A stretch of DNA of 64,000 nt from Cadophora sp. MPI-SDFR-AT-0126 (Eukaryota; Ascomycota; Leotiomycetes; Helotiales; Ploettnerulaceae): positions 1,178,001 to 1,242,000 of the forward strand of contig JAGMVK010000011.1 of the NCBI GenBank assembly GCA_020747065.1, read 5' to 3'. The notes under the pieces were generated by a model. The model had not been told where the DNA came from. It saw only the letters and a program-made list of their open reading frames with translations, and made no database searches. The translations under genes and the position numbers were made by a program. The stretch's first letter is position 1, and every line of letters begins with the position of its first letter. Below are positions 10,590 through 21,432 of the stretch, piece by piece.

Positions 10590-12584
10590 GGTGAAAAGTG
10601 AAGGGCTTGGAACTTCAGAAAAGAGGATGGGTAGGGTAGCAGCGTCTTCGTGGAGAGAGGAAGGCGTATAAATATGCACATATATATACATACTCAGAGA
10701 CCTTTACATGTGAAAAATCACTCACCACGCCGCCCGTGAATTAGTGGCTTCTCTCGATATGGTAACGAGCTCATTTGCATGCCCCATACCCTTCCACTGA
10801 TCGACTTGCAGCGAGGCAAATGCCATGCACTAAGCGAGGATGACCATAAACATCTTAACAGAGTAACCATCGCGGCGCTAGCTAGGGCAAGTCCCAGGTA
10901 AGCAGCTATCAAGGAGCCTAGACGGAATATGGTCTTTCTCACAAGAAAAAAAATAAGGGAAATCCGTTGAAATGCCATGGGTGTTCGCTGAAGACAGCGG
11001 ACTTCTTCTGGTAGAGACTACCAGGAGCTTTCAAAGAAGGTCATCATAGACCGTCATGCACACAGCGTATATGAGTATACATTAAAAAAATATTTAGATA
11101 ATTGTTCAATCAGCAGTGTCTCTGGTCAGGATGTGAGAGCAACCAATGCTACAAGATCTTGCTAGAGATGGACCCTGACCCTGCTGTGTCCTCCGGATTT
11201 CCGAAACCTTCTTTCTCTAATTCCTGAAGAGAACCAATTATTCAAAAATTGTAAATGCTATACCTTTTCTGATCTAATGATCTAACATCAAAATAAATCA
11301 AACTCTGCGGGGGGCTGACAATAGACAGCTTCAAAAATTCATCATGTGCCTTCCCACGTAAGCCAGCAATTCGTCAGTATGAGGATGGAGACTGGAAGAA
11401 TTATAACCCAGGGCAACCACTCCTGATTTGTCAACGCTTAAGTACTAGCACTGTTACTTACTCTGACGCCAATCACAGTGTGGCTGGGTGAAAGAGCTGA
11501 AGCGAGCCGTGCGACTGCCTGCGGTTTGTGTCATCTCTCCTGCCACTCAGAAGATGGGGCTTTGGGGTTGAGCCTCAAAAGCTGGCCTCGCACCAATGAA
11601 ATGGTAATTTTATCGGACAAGGTTCCTGTATGTGCATGAAAGGTGGCTGTCATCTAGACTCTGCAAATACCGGTCTTCGGCTAACTCAACTTCAAATCTC
11701 TGGGCCCGTTCTGGCAGGTTTGTAACGATATTTTTTCAAACGTCGAAACGTGCAAGGCTCAAATTGCTTCATAATAATCAATAAAATCAGTGAGATAATC
11801 AATACAACATACCAAACCAATTGAACTGAAGAGGCTAACATGAATGCTAAGCGAGAAGTCTATTTTCTTCGTCAAATAAGCGACGGGGGCACGAGGCTCC
11901 GATTAGTCATGATACACCTAAAGCAGGCCGTCTATTGAACGCCTTATCATCAACCAACGACGTATTGCAATTTTGTAAAATTAACTAAGACAACGTTTAA
12001 GATAATTATTTATGTCCCCTGAGAGTCCCTTTTTGTGACGATAAAATGAATATGTGAGGTCACTTGACTCGAATGAAATTATACCGTTCTTGTCGGCAGG
12101 ATTGCACATGACTAAACGGAGCTGCGTGAGGGACCAGTGAGACTTTTAGCGGGCAGCCCCTTCAAAACCAGCTTGTACCAACTAGGTTCGATCTTTGACA
12201 GATCTGATGCGGGTCTACCGTCGTGTTCAAAATTTTGGATTTTGATTGCGAGCCCATGTGCAAGATCTGAACTCTTAACAACTATCGGCATCAAAACACT
12301 GATGTCCCCAGGTGGGTACTAGAACGATCTGAGTCACAAAGAGAGAGTTTAGCAGACAGAGCCGAGCTTCGCGCTGCTGTGGCATATGAGTTCGTAAAGC
12401 AGGCAAGTAGGACGATAATTTTACACTGGGCGCGGCATTTTGAACGCATAGGTTCTAACACAACACAAATTGAGAGAACAGATAAAAAGGAGATGGAGGG
12501 CAAAGCAAAAATTCGCGAATTGCAAAAATTCCTTGTTTAGAGGCTCCTACCAAACTCATCTCAGCGATCTTCAATTGTTTTTCT
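10590..12584. other. Intergenic, 2 kb, no gene seen
   Basis: This gap holds the promoter of the secreted-protein gene and the 3' flank of the acyl-CoA synthetase. A minus frame at 10978-10718 begins with a hydrophobic stretch but has no homology or splice partner, so it is not called. No tRNA or transposon signature is seen. Confidence 0.5.
10667..10674 (-). promoter_or_regulatory. TATA-like box of the secreted-protein gene
   Basis: On minus the string TATTTATA lies about 80 bp before the ATG at 10589, followed by a pyrimidine-rich leader. Position and context fit a core promoter; alternating TA sequence just upstream (about 10680-10692) is similar. Confidence 0.45.
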
Positions 12585-14565
12585 TCACTTCTCACTATAA
12601 TCCCCCTTCGCCCACATCCTCAGCACATTCTTCTTCAGCTTCCCCGTACTCGTCTTCGGCAATTCCTGGACCACCTCGACCTCCCTCGGAACCATGAATT
12701 TGCTGATCGCGCTCTCGTGCCTAGCCCACTCGATCAGATCCTCGCCTTTCATCTGCTTGCCTTCTTGTACGGTGATGAAGGCTTTGGGACGCTCGCCCCA
12801 GTGCGAGTCGGGCACTGAGACGACGCCTGCTTCGAGGACGTCGGGGTGTTGTACGAGCATGGATTCGAGGGCGACGGAGGAGATGTTCTCGCCGCCTGTT
12901 GTGAATGTATGTTAGCATACTGTCATTTATTTCAAGGAGAGGAGGTTTTTTTTTAAAGGATAAGGGACTGTTTTACCCGAAATGATAATATCCTTCGCCC
13001 GGTCCAAAATCTGCGCACTCCCATCCTCATGCCAAACCGCCAAATCCCCCGAATGCAGCCCGCCTCCCGCAAACAGCTTCCTCGTCGCCTCAGGATCCTT
13101 CAAATACTCCTTGGCGCATATATTCCCAAAGAAGATAATCTCGCCAATCTCCTTCCCGTCTTTAGCGACATCGATGAGCACACCTTCTGGCTGTTCGGTC
13201 TTGACGATGCGGATGGGGAGACCGGTGATGAAGCCGTGGCCTTGGCGCGCCATGCGTGCGTATTTCTCTTTGATGGGGAGGGTTTCCCAGATGGGCATGT
13301 GGTAGCCTTTTGTGATTGGGCCGTAGGTTTCTGTGAGGCCGTAGACGTGAACGGGCATGAGATTCAGATTTGTCATTTGTTCGAAGAGGTGGGCTGTTGG
13401 TGGGGATGCAGCGACTGTGACTCGGACGGGATTGTCGAGCTTGACGGCGTCTTTGGAAGCACAGAGCAGTGTGTTGACTGTTGGCGCGGCGTTGAAATGC
13501 GTGATGTTTTCTTCTTTGAGAAGTTTCCAGATGAGAGGGTAGTCGATTTTTCGAAGGCAGAAATGCGTTCCTCGAACGGCGGTTACGGCCCAGGGGAATG
13601 TCCAACCCATGGCATGAAACATTGGTAAGGTCCAAAGATAGCCACAGCGACCAGAGTGATAGTTCAAGCCGCTCTCAATTACATTTCCCATGGCTGCGAG
13701 ATAAGCACCTCGATGCGTATAAACAACACCTTTTGGCTTAGCTGTCGTGCCGCTCGTGAACGGAATAGCAATAGTGCCGTTCTCATCGTCCGCTTGCGCT
13801 TTCAAACCTGCCCACCCATGCTTACCAAGTTCGATATCATACTTCAGTCCTTCGAGAACGGCTTCGTCGAAAGGACCAGACAGTTGTCCTTCAGTGGCGT
13901 CGGTGTCCGTGTCGATTATGAATGGGACATTTGGATGCTGAGAACGGAAGTCTGAGAGGAGATGGAGATATTCTTCATCCACTATGATGCAATCTACTTC
14001 GCCGAAGGAGAAAATGTAGGAAATGTCTTCCGTTTTGAGCCGGTAATTTACTGCGACATTGACACCTGTATTCTCATTAACCTATGTCCAGCATCACAAT
14101 TTCGCTTCTGCAAAAGGATTTCGAAAGACGCACTATCAAGCCCCTGTTGGAAATAACACAACTGTACGGAGAGGAATGGAGGGAGAGCAAGGAAAATTGG
14201 AGCAAGAACTCACCCCCCGCAGCCGCAATCCCAAAAATACTCTCCAAAAACGCCGGCGTATTCGGCGCCAGAATCCCCACCCTCTTAAACCCATGCTTCA
14301 TCAAAAAATACGCCAGCCCTCTCGCGCGATCCGCAAACTCCGCATAACTCCTCCGCAGCGTCTTGCCATTGGCCGTGACGTGAAAGATGGCTTCTGCGTC
14401 CGGCTCGATCTCGGCGGCGCGGGGTAGGAAGAATGTTGGTGAGAGGGTGTGTATGTGCGGTGCTTTTGGGGGGATGGGTGAGTTGGAGGAGGGGACGGTG
14501 GGGGAGGATGAGGAGGGGAGGAAGTGGGAGGTTAGGGATTGGAGGCGGGTTTTTGGGGTGGACAT
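12585..14565 (-). CDS. AMP-dependent acyl-CoA synthetase
   Basis: Exons 14565-14214, 14065-12977 and 12895-12585 (introns of 148 and 81 nt) give 583 aa. It belongs to the ANL adenylating superfamily, which activates a carboxylic acid with ATP and transfers it to CoA. Core motifs in order: the P-loop TSGTTAKPKG, YGLTETYGP, HSGDLAVW, DRAKDIIISGGEN (spanning intron 2) and PKTSTGKLKK with the catalytic lysine. Overall pattern is that of medium/short-chain acyl-activating enzymes of the plant AAE and fungal type; the exact acid cannot be inferred. The start is set at 14565 (ACTCAACATG-like context, A at -3); the frame is open 30 codons further upstream but without an ATG. The N-terminus is Ser/Pro-rich with few acidic residues, compatible with a weak mitochondrial signal. 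The C-terminus (YSEK) is not a classical PTS1. Confidence 0.88.
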
Positions 14566-16153
14566 GTTGAGGTTGGTTGTGGTGTTGTGGTGTTGAGGCT
14601 TGAGGTATGAGATGTGGGATTTGAGATTGGGTGCTTGAGACGAATTGAGCTGCAATATGTCCCTGTGGTGGGCGAGTAATCCGGGATGATGTCCTGGTGA
14701 TGAGAGCTGAGTCTGGTTCCGAATCTGAGCTGAGTGTATGTGAGGTGTCGCTCCCAGCTTATATCAATTGGCCAAGACTCCGAACATCTGCATCACCAGA
14801 AGACACCTTCGTGAGATTCTCCCAATCGTCTTCCACACTTCTGTACTCTCCGTACTATTCCAATTGAGGTCGCAACGCTGTAGCAAAATTTAAAATGTTG
14901 ACCCCGGCAAAGACAAAAATCGACCCGGAAAGAGGAGAATATATATGAATCATGCGGCTTGAAACTCCATGATGAAAAAAGAACGTTCTATAGCTCCGTA
15001 TTTGTACGGAGGAGTACCTGTAGAGCTGTAGTCGATACTAGCTCATGTGGGGTAACGGATCGCGTCCGCTATTGGGAGACGGGGATTTAGCGGGGAGCTG
15101 GGGGTTTAGGGTCGAGGCTATCCCGAGGTGATATTCGGGAGAAGGGATGCGAACATCGGGCCTTGGCACAGTATCGGCTTGCGGCTCGCGGGTTCAGATT
15201 TGAAGGAATTTGATTGGATGGTATGGCTGGGTAGGAGAGGGCTGGGATTTTATGCAAGGCTGAGAGATGTTGATCGGACAGACATGTGAGAGGAGATGTG
15301 TTGACTGGCCATGGAGTAGGAATTTTTGTTATGGGTGTGGGAGAGATTGAAATTACGCTCGGAAGAACTTGGTCAAAAGACAGTATATCTGGTGCTATAT
15401 AGAGAATTCTCGTGGGAAATCGAAAGAGAAGGGATGCTAGAGGGGACAATCAGATGATTCGCATTGAACGGGTCAATGGAGATAGGGAGTGAGGAGGAAG
15501 GGCGGCCCAGAGGCGGGGACGGCATGAGTGTTTTGGTTCGAGCCTTGCGGTCTTTCAACCAGCCTCGTACTCCAAGGCCAACTACACGTCATGCTGGATA
15601 AGCTGGTGAACTCGAGGTGGGTACATCCAGATGGCGAAGACCAGATCAGATCAAATGTCCACCGATAATACATAGCCTCGCCTATGAACCGAACTGTCGA
15701 TTAAGAAATCCATAGCTGCCTGTAATTTTAGCTCATCAAAACCATAACTCCACGTCACAACCATCATCCAGAACCCAAAAGTATTCTTATTTTTTGGATT
15801 TCATTTCCCTAGGGGCGGCAACTGCAAATGCGGAAGCTTATACACATCAGAAGCAGGGCCCGATATCACTTCCATTCAATAAGCAACCTCCCATAGTTTC
15901 CCCGCTCACGGTTCTCGTATGGTGTGTTGAAGTGACCCAGCCTTGGGATCCCTCCCCCATCCGCAACAGCAGAAGAAGCACAGTTGGGGTCCGAGAACAA
16001 GGCATTGAAAGTTTTGTGCGTGGTTTTGTCTTTTTGGGTTCGTGCGCGGAGACAAAATAACAAGGAAGAAAACAGATGAACGAAGCCTGCCAGACCGACC
16101 AAAATCCCAACCATCCAGACCTAATCGCGAAATAATTAACTCCGGGGGGTGGT
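14566..16153. other. Intergenic, 1.6 kb
   Basis: Promoter side of the acyl-CoA synthetase and 3' flank of the ribosomal protein gene. Short frames on minus at 15087-15673 are Ser/Pro-rich from pyrimidine bias and show no conserved motif. No RNA gene recognised. Confidence 0.5.
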
Positions 16154-17144
16154 CTAGTAGCCGAGCTCAGCCAACTGCTTCTTGGTCTTCTCGTCGACCT
16201 TGGCGCTCTTCAGGGCGTCGGAGAGTTGTCTTCGTGCGGCCTTCTTGCGTTGGTAGTATGCGGCTCCCTTAACCTTCCGTCTCTCCTCAAGTCTGCGAAT
16301 TTGTCAGCTCTGACTCCTCGGACCAAATCTCCCAGCTAAACTGACCTCGCAACAACATCCTGGTACTTCCATCCAACCTCGTGGCTCAGTCTGCCAACAG
16401 TGCAGTACTTGCGTCCAGGCTTCAATCTCAGGACTCTAAGGGCTTGTGGGACCACAACACGCTTGACCTTGTCGTATGGTGGTGGGACACCCTCGAAAAC
16501 CTTGAGTCTCTCCATAGCAGCGGCACCACGGGCGGTCTTGTGGGGAATCATGCCACGGACGGTCTTGTAGAAGATTCTTGAGGGAGCACGGAAATGGAAA
16601 GGACCTGTTATGTATTAGATATTGCCAATTGCGCTGATTTCGCCCGGTTCGTAGCCGCGATGCTGGTTATAACGTACCTCCACGGGTTGGGTTGTATCTG
16701 GTCATCTTTCTGAGGTAGGCGTGGTACTTTACTGTTAAGCAAGCCAAGTCAGTCAATGTCCCTCGATCCACCGAATATGCGCCCATGTAGCCCCTCCAAC
16801 TCGTCCTCCACATCCAACTCGCGCCACAGGACAGGTGTAAGACGTACGCTTCGCACGGAAGAACTCTCCGGAGATGTTCAAGGCCTCGCAACGCACAACA
16901 ACGATCTTCTGGCCGTTGAGCAATTGCTTAGCCACGGTGCTGGCCAGCCGACCAAGGAGGTGACCCTTGCCATCGATCGTGATCTAATAGACACATTGCA
17001 ATTAGCCTCCGAGTCTCCCAATTCCGCGTCCTCCCAGAGCCCAGCAGCCAGCAGAAAAGATTCCTTCCGTGGGGGAAGCGGAGAGCGCGCGAAAGTTCCT
17101 TGCGGCAGGCGGGAGAGACTTACGACTGGCTCGAAGGTCGACAT
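16154..17144 (-). CDS. rpl16: 60S ribosomal protein uL13 (L13a / yeast L16)
   Basis: Five exons on minus: 17144-17124, 16983-16848, 16731-16678, 16604-16346 and 16292-16154. The phases close to 202 aa, the usual length of fungal uL13. Recognisable segments: [84 protein letters not shown] and the C-terminal [15 protein letters not shown]. It is a structural protein of the large subunit. The first exon is only seven codons long, a common arrangement in fungal ribosomal protein genes, where an early intron often carries regulatory sequence. A telomere-repeat-like motif pair lies about 200 bp upstream. Confidence 0.95.
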
Positions 17145-18729
17145 TTTTGCCTTACTTCACGGATCTGAGCAGACAAATGTCGAAGGGTTTGTCGGTATCC
17201 TCAACCTTCGTGATGGTGAGGAGTGGTGTCGATTTTGTCGTTGGGGTTCGTTCTTAGAATCGGCTTTCCAAATCGCAAGACAATCCAGTGTGAGCTTGCA
17301 GCGACGCGCTAGTCTTAGCCGAGCTCGTGACTGGGCCCACCCGGGTTAGGGCCCACAACCCTAGGAAAGGTGAAAATTCGATGAAAATCGGGCTGGATCG
17401 TGGAATGAATTCACAATTATGAATTAAAATCAAATGGACGACTCTGACTACGGTCCCTTGGCTCATTAGAAGTGGCTGTTGACACCTTTCCAGGAGATGT
17501 TGCGAATGCCCTCACCAAGCGGCGGGTTGACATCACCAGCTTGAAGCTGGGACGAGGAAGATCATCATCAGATCATCACCAGAGTATTGACGATTGTACG
17601 TTGAATTGAGTCTGCGTCTGATTTACACTCTTGCTGCTCTGCCACTATGATTCTCTTTCTCAAAGTTGAAGTCATCTCTGTCGCTCTCACGGCGATTCTC
17701 TCATGATGTGTCTATTCCCATCCTTCCGCTTTCTCTCCCAATCTTTATCTCTTCCTTTCAGTTGCTTACTCTTAAGTCTGACTAGGTATGCTCTTTTGCG
17801 CCAAACAAAGGCATTGCCTGCGGTGGATGTTTCTCTTCCCAGCTCTATCAAGGTGCATCCTTACGAGTCTGATGTTCCCGATTTCGCATTGTCGTCTCTC
17901 ATCAATATGAGAATCTGGCGTGTCAGCTTGTTGCCTGCACCATCTCTCAGCAAATAGGCTATCAATAGTCCTCTCGCATACTGACAGCAGCCCTCCGGCC
18001 TCTGGGAAAACATCAAAACGCAACTACTGTCTATAATCAACATTCTACCGAGCTAGTGAGTTCCACATCAAAGCCAATATCAATAGACGACAGTAGCAGC
18101 CTACCTGCTCATCACCAGTGACAGTAACAGTGGCATGGTACAGGGCCCTCGCCTGCATCAAGTGAGTAAGTGTAGAAAGGTAAATTGCCACAAGATGTCA
18201 CGTCACCGAAACTTAAAATTTTGAAAAAGCAAAAGCCAAGCGAAGGGTATAACATACCTATACTCTCGCTTCACTATGAATGTCAGTGCGTCATCATCAC
18301 AACACTAAGTTGATATATTGGGATTCATATCATAAAATGGTTGAACCAAAGTGGCATTTCTACAAGTGGGACGGACCACACTACTAATGCCGAATGCAAG
18401 ATGCTCAAGCTCATGCCCACATCGGACCGCGTCTGAACAAGATGAACTGAATCGAACTGAACGCCATGCTCGCCTCGTGAGCTTCCATCAACCGGCCATC
18501 CTGTCCTGCCTCTATGAGGAGATTCGCAATGCTCTCAATGCCAATTGTAAACGTACATGCAAAAAAACCTCTCCTGTACGCTCCATGAAATGTGTCGGTA
18601 GGTAGTGAATTCGTAACGACGCTTTCTGTCCTATCCAGCCAGGCGTTCAGTCTCTATATGAAGAGAAGAGAAGAGAAGCGCAAAACGTAATGTAGTAGAA
18701 AAGCCAAAATTAAGCCGGGTTCGATTCGA
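17145..18729. other. Intergenic, 1.6 kb
   Basis: The left part is the ribosomal protein promoter. From about 17600 to 17790 the plus strand is very TC-rich. A frame at 17703-17957 (plus) is open but has no conserved motif, and a few codon-like stretches near 17480-17600 could not be linked into a gene. A short GAGAA tandem run is at about 18661-18677. Confidence 0.45.
17343..17363 (-). promoter_or_regulatory. Telomere-repeat-like motif pair upstream of rpl16
   Basis: GGGTTAGGG at 17343-17351 and AACCCTA at 17357-17363 lie about 200-220 bp before the uL13 start. TTAGGG-type boxes bound by Tbf1-like factors regulate ribosomal protein genes in several ascomycetes; assignment here is by motif and position only. 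Confidence 0.4.
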
Positions 18730-19884
18730 TTATGACTGGTGTCCCATCTTCTCATCCAATCCATTTAGGACACCTTGTGTTTCTCTGACCAGCGCTCGTC
18801 TCTTCTCCCTTGCCTCATCATTCCCCTCCGTCTCCACAGCATCTAGCTTCAGTAACACCTCATTCATAATCGTCTCGCTCAACTTCTTATGCTCGAAATC
18901 CTTCTTCTTTGGATCTTCGGGCGGGTGTAGGGTGAACTGTACACACAGCGGCAAGATCTTAGTATGGAAATGGCTCGATATAGCTTCAAGTTTCTCGATC
19001 GCTGTTTTTGGGAGAGCGGGGGACGCAGTCCGGGACGTCGCTGTGCTGGGATCGCCGGAGTGGGGGGAGAGATTGGGATCTTTCTTTTTCTTGCCGCCCT
19101 TCTTCTTCGACTTGTTGCGGTTGCGCTTCTTCTTTGAGAAGAAGCCGCTTCCTTCCTGAGCGCTGGCGCTGTCTTCGTCACCAGAGTCGTCACTCCCTTC
19201 TGGTGCCTCGCCAATCACGCATAATACCTCGCTATTGTTCTTGAGGCTGTAGTCTCTGCAGGGCTTGTAGTCGTCTTTAAGTTGCTGGCCTTTGTATAGT
19301 AAATTGATGTTCCTGCCATTTGGGAGGTCCATTACGGCTGCTGCACGCTCCTTCACGTCTCTTACTTGTAGCTTGCCATCACCGATGCTGTAGGCGGGGA
19401 ATTTGACAGGGTATGTGACGCCTTTGTTCTTGATCAACAGGACGTCGTCTTCGGCCTGCATAGATGGCGGTGGGCGGCTTTGCGGATCGTATGCCCGGCC
19501 TGGTTGGGCCAGGTCCTGGGATGTGATGTAGGAGAAGTCCTCGTCGGTGACATTGGGAGGGTAGGCTCTGCTTCCAAATGGCGAGAAGCGAGCATTCGAA
19601 CCGCCGAAGAAAGAACGGCCCCAGCCGCTCATTGAGACGGCGAAAAAGGTGGAAGTGGTGAGGAGGAGGACAATACTAGCAAGCTGGGCGGAGGGAGAGA
19701 CGGTGTCGAGATGTGTGTACTTGGCGACTGTTGAGATGGTGTTTTGGGTACTCGGAGGTAGATACTCGTAGGCTGATTGAAGATGTGCGAGAGAGGTGCT
19801 GACGTAGCTCTGAAGAGCGTCTGGAAGGTGGTTGATGATGATGGAAGACAGGGTGGCACCAGATGGTGCTGCTTGGTGAGCCAC
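18730..19884 (-). CDS. BAG-domain co-chaperone with N-terminal membrane segment, non-AUG start suspected
   Basis: A single open frame of 384 codons. BAG proteins are Hsp70 nucleotide-exchange factors; Snl1-type fungal members are anchored in the ER or nuclear envelope. In order: a hydrophobic segment at about 67-86 ([16 protein letters not shown]), a ubiquitin-like region at about 150-235 ([37 protein letters not shown]), a lysine-rich basic linker (about 255-275) and the C-terminal BAG helix bundle from about 300. The codon at 19884 is GTG, not ATG, in a strong context (A at -3, G at +4); ACG and ATC triplets lie in frame just upstream. No ATG in any frame occurs on this strand from 20180 down to 19633; the first is at 19632 (MSGWGRSFF), just after the membrane segment. 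An AUG start would therefore give a soluble 300-residue form only. An unseen upstream exon or a miscalled base are the alternatives. Confidence 0.75.
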   Translation of the reverse strand: MAHQAAPSGATLSSIIINHLPDALQSYVSTSLAHLQSAYEYLPPSTQNTISTVAKYTHLDTVSPSAQLASIVLLLTTSTFFAVSMSGWGRSFFGGSNARFSPFGSRAYPPNVTDEDFSYITSQDLAQPGRAYDPQSRPPPSMQAEDDVLLIKNKGVTYPVKFPAYSIGDGKLQVRDVKERAAAVMDLPNGRNINLLYKGQQLKDDYKPCRDYSLKNNSEVLCVIGEAPEGSDDSGDEDSASAQEGSGFFSKKKRNRNKSKKKGGKKKKDPNLSPHSGDPSTATSRTASPALPKTAIEKLEAISSHFHTKILPLCVQFTLHPPEDPKKKDFEHKKLSETIMNEVLLKLDAVETEGNDEAREKRRALVRETQGVLNGLDEKMGHQS

Positions 19885-20535
19885 CTTGTCTGATACGATG
19901 CCTTGCTGGAAGGACTTAGTCGACGTCTTAAGGCTGTTGCAAGGCGGTGGTACAGGTAAGCTGCTTGTTTTGAGTCAGGTGAGAAGCTCTGTAGATCGAT
20001 GGGACAATTGGATCGACGGATGGCTGTGAAGCTTGACTCGAGGCAGGGAAGAGGACGTGAGCGATGGGCTGCCGTGAGGTCTGCTTTCTTCAGTCTACGA
20101 TGGGAAGCGAGAGAGGTTTGGGAGATTTTTTTTGGCGGGGGTCCAGTCCAGCAGAGGCAAGTCACGTAGGGGTTTCACGACATTTGGAAGTAAATGATCA
20201 GGTCATTCAGCGATTGGCAAATAAACTTTTTGTATCTCTCTCAAATATTATGCCTCACTACAATAATCATCCGTACTACTTGTATTGCAAGGCTGGAGAG
20301 TTGCACAGATTCCAAATGCTGACTGTCTCCATATGGTATGTGCCAGCAAAGCAAACATCCACCATGCACCTGTTTGGCCCAATTCCGAAGCAGAAGCAGA
20401 AGCCGACACCGACATGCAAGCCGACCGACCGATCAACATGCTTTGTCAGCCTCAGCTTCAACTTTTTCAACCCCTCGAACCCCTGTGTGCTCCGCTTCTC
20501 TCGTTGCGTCATGGGCCGAGAACAACCTATGGCAT

Positions 20536-20565
20536 AATCCAAATCCAAATCCAAATCCAAATCCA
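20536..20565. repeat. Hexanucleotide tandem repeat (AATCCA)5
   Basis: Five perfect copies of AATCCA in tandem, about 230 bp upstream of the glutaredoxin start. Likely a length-variable microsatellite; no function is implied. Confidence 0.9.
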
Positions 20566-20686
20566 ATCAGAAATCAGTAATCCAGATCCTTTCCAAAGTG
20601 AATTATCCGCCATATTGTACCATTGCTCTCTAATACAACCACTAGTCGCATAACACAGCAGAAGCCGCGGCCTTGCCCCTCCTTTG

Positions 20687-20694
20687 TATATAAA
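20687..20694 (+). promoter_or_regulatory. TATA box of the glutaredoxin gene
   Basis: TATATAAA lies 101 bp before the ATG at 20795, the usual distance for a fungal core promoter, with a TC-rich stretch between the two. Confidence 0.55.
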
Positions 20695-20794
20695 CACCAA
20701 TAACCCTTTCTCCCATCGTCAACCAGAACGACAGTTGCCCACCATTTCGTTCCTACGCAGATTCTTCTCGACAACTACTGTCAACCCCGTAACC

Positions 20795-21275
20795 ATGTCC
20801 GCCGCAAAGACCAAGGCCCAGAAGATCATTGACGAGAATCCCGTCGGTATGTCCTCTCCTGTCCTCTCCTGTCCTCTGATTCAGCCTGCCCTCCCTCCAT
20901 TTGCCCGCATTGTATTGAGAAGGATGATGCTGACATCTCTATCTGCGTAGCTGTCTTCAGCAAGTCCTACTGCCCATACTGCAAGGCCACCAAGGCTCTC
21001 TTGACTGAGCTCGGCGCAAACTACTACAGCATCGAGCTTGATCAAGTCGGTATGTTACCCACTTTTGCCACTTCGGAGGTAAACAGAAGCTAATTCAGTA
21101 TGTGATAGATGATGGATCCGCTATCCAAGCTGCATTGAAGGAGATCAATGGCCAGACCTCTGTCCCCAACATCTACATCAAGCAGAAGCACATTGGCGGA
21201 AACTCCGATCTCCAAGCCATCAAGGGCAACCTCAAGGGCTTGTTGACGGATGCTGGTGCTTTGTAAGCAGGTAAA
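20795..21275 (+). CDS. Dithiol glutaredoxin (CPYC), C-terminal frameshift
   Basis: Exons 20795-20846, 20951-21049 and 21109-21275. Glutaredoxins use glutathione to reduce disulfides and mixed disulfides. The active site CPYC is present (KSYCPYCKATK), as are the glutathione-binding TSVPNIYI (TVP-type cis-proline loop) and GGNSDL. The residues up to NLKG match the cytosolic Grx1/Grx2 type. After GGC at 21237 a TTT puts the end out of the family frame: as given, translation ends GFVDGCWCFVSR at TAA 21273, whereas one T fewer would end in the usual LLTDAGAL at a stop 21265-21267. The changed tail is short and distal to the active site, so the enzyme might still work. The convergent Aim18 gene ends at 21433. 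Confidence 0.85.
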
Positions 21276-21432
21276 GCTCCCCAAGGGAAGCTGGTGGAGG
21301 CTATTTGGCATTACATTTGGGATGAGCGTTCATTTGGAGGAAAGATATACCTAGAGAATGGAGGAATGAATGCAAATTCGCTATTGTACAAGGAATATCT
21401 ACTTTTGCCTGATCGCCGTGATATACAGAGTT

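Larger units (their letters stand above)
19885..20794. other. Divergent BAG leader / glutaredoxin promoter region
   Basis: On minus, 20180-19885 reads as a pyrimidine-rich leader without any ATG, with an in-frame TGA stop about 30 codons before the GTG at 19884. The plus-strand half is the glutaredoxin promoter, with a TATA box at 20687 and an AATCCA tandem repeat at 20536. Confidence 0.5.

Noticed and set aside
10718..10978. Minus-strand frame starting with a hydrophobic stretch
   Set aside because: Looks like a signal peptide at first, but no cysteine pattern, family or splice partner follows.
17470..17600. Codon-like stretch on plus near the uL13 promoter
   Set aside because: Short, interrupted and not linkable to a start or splice partner.
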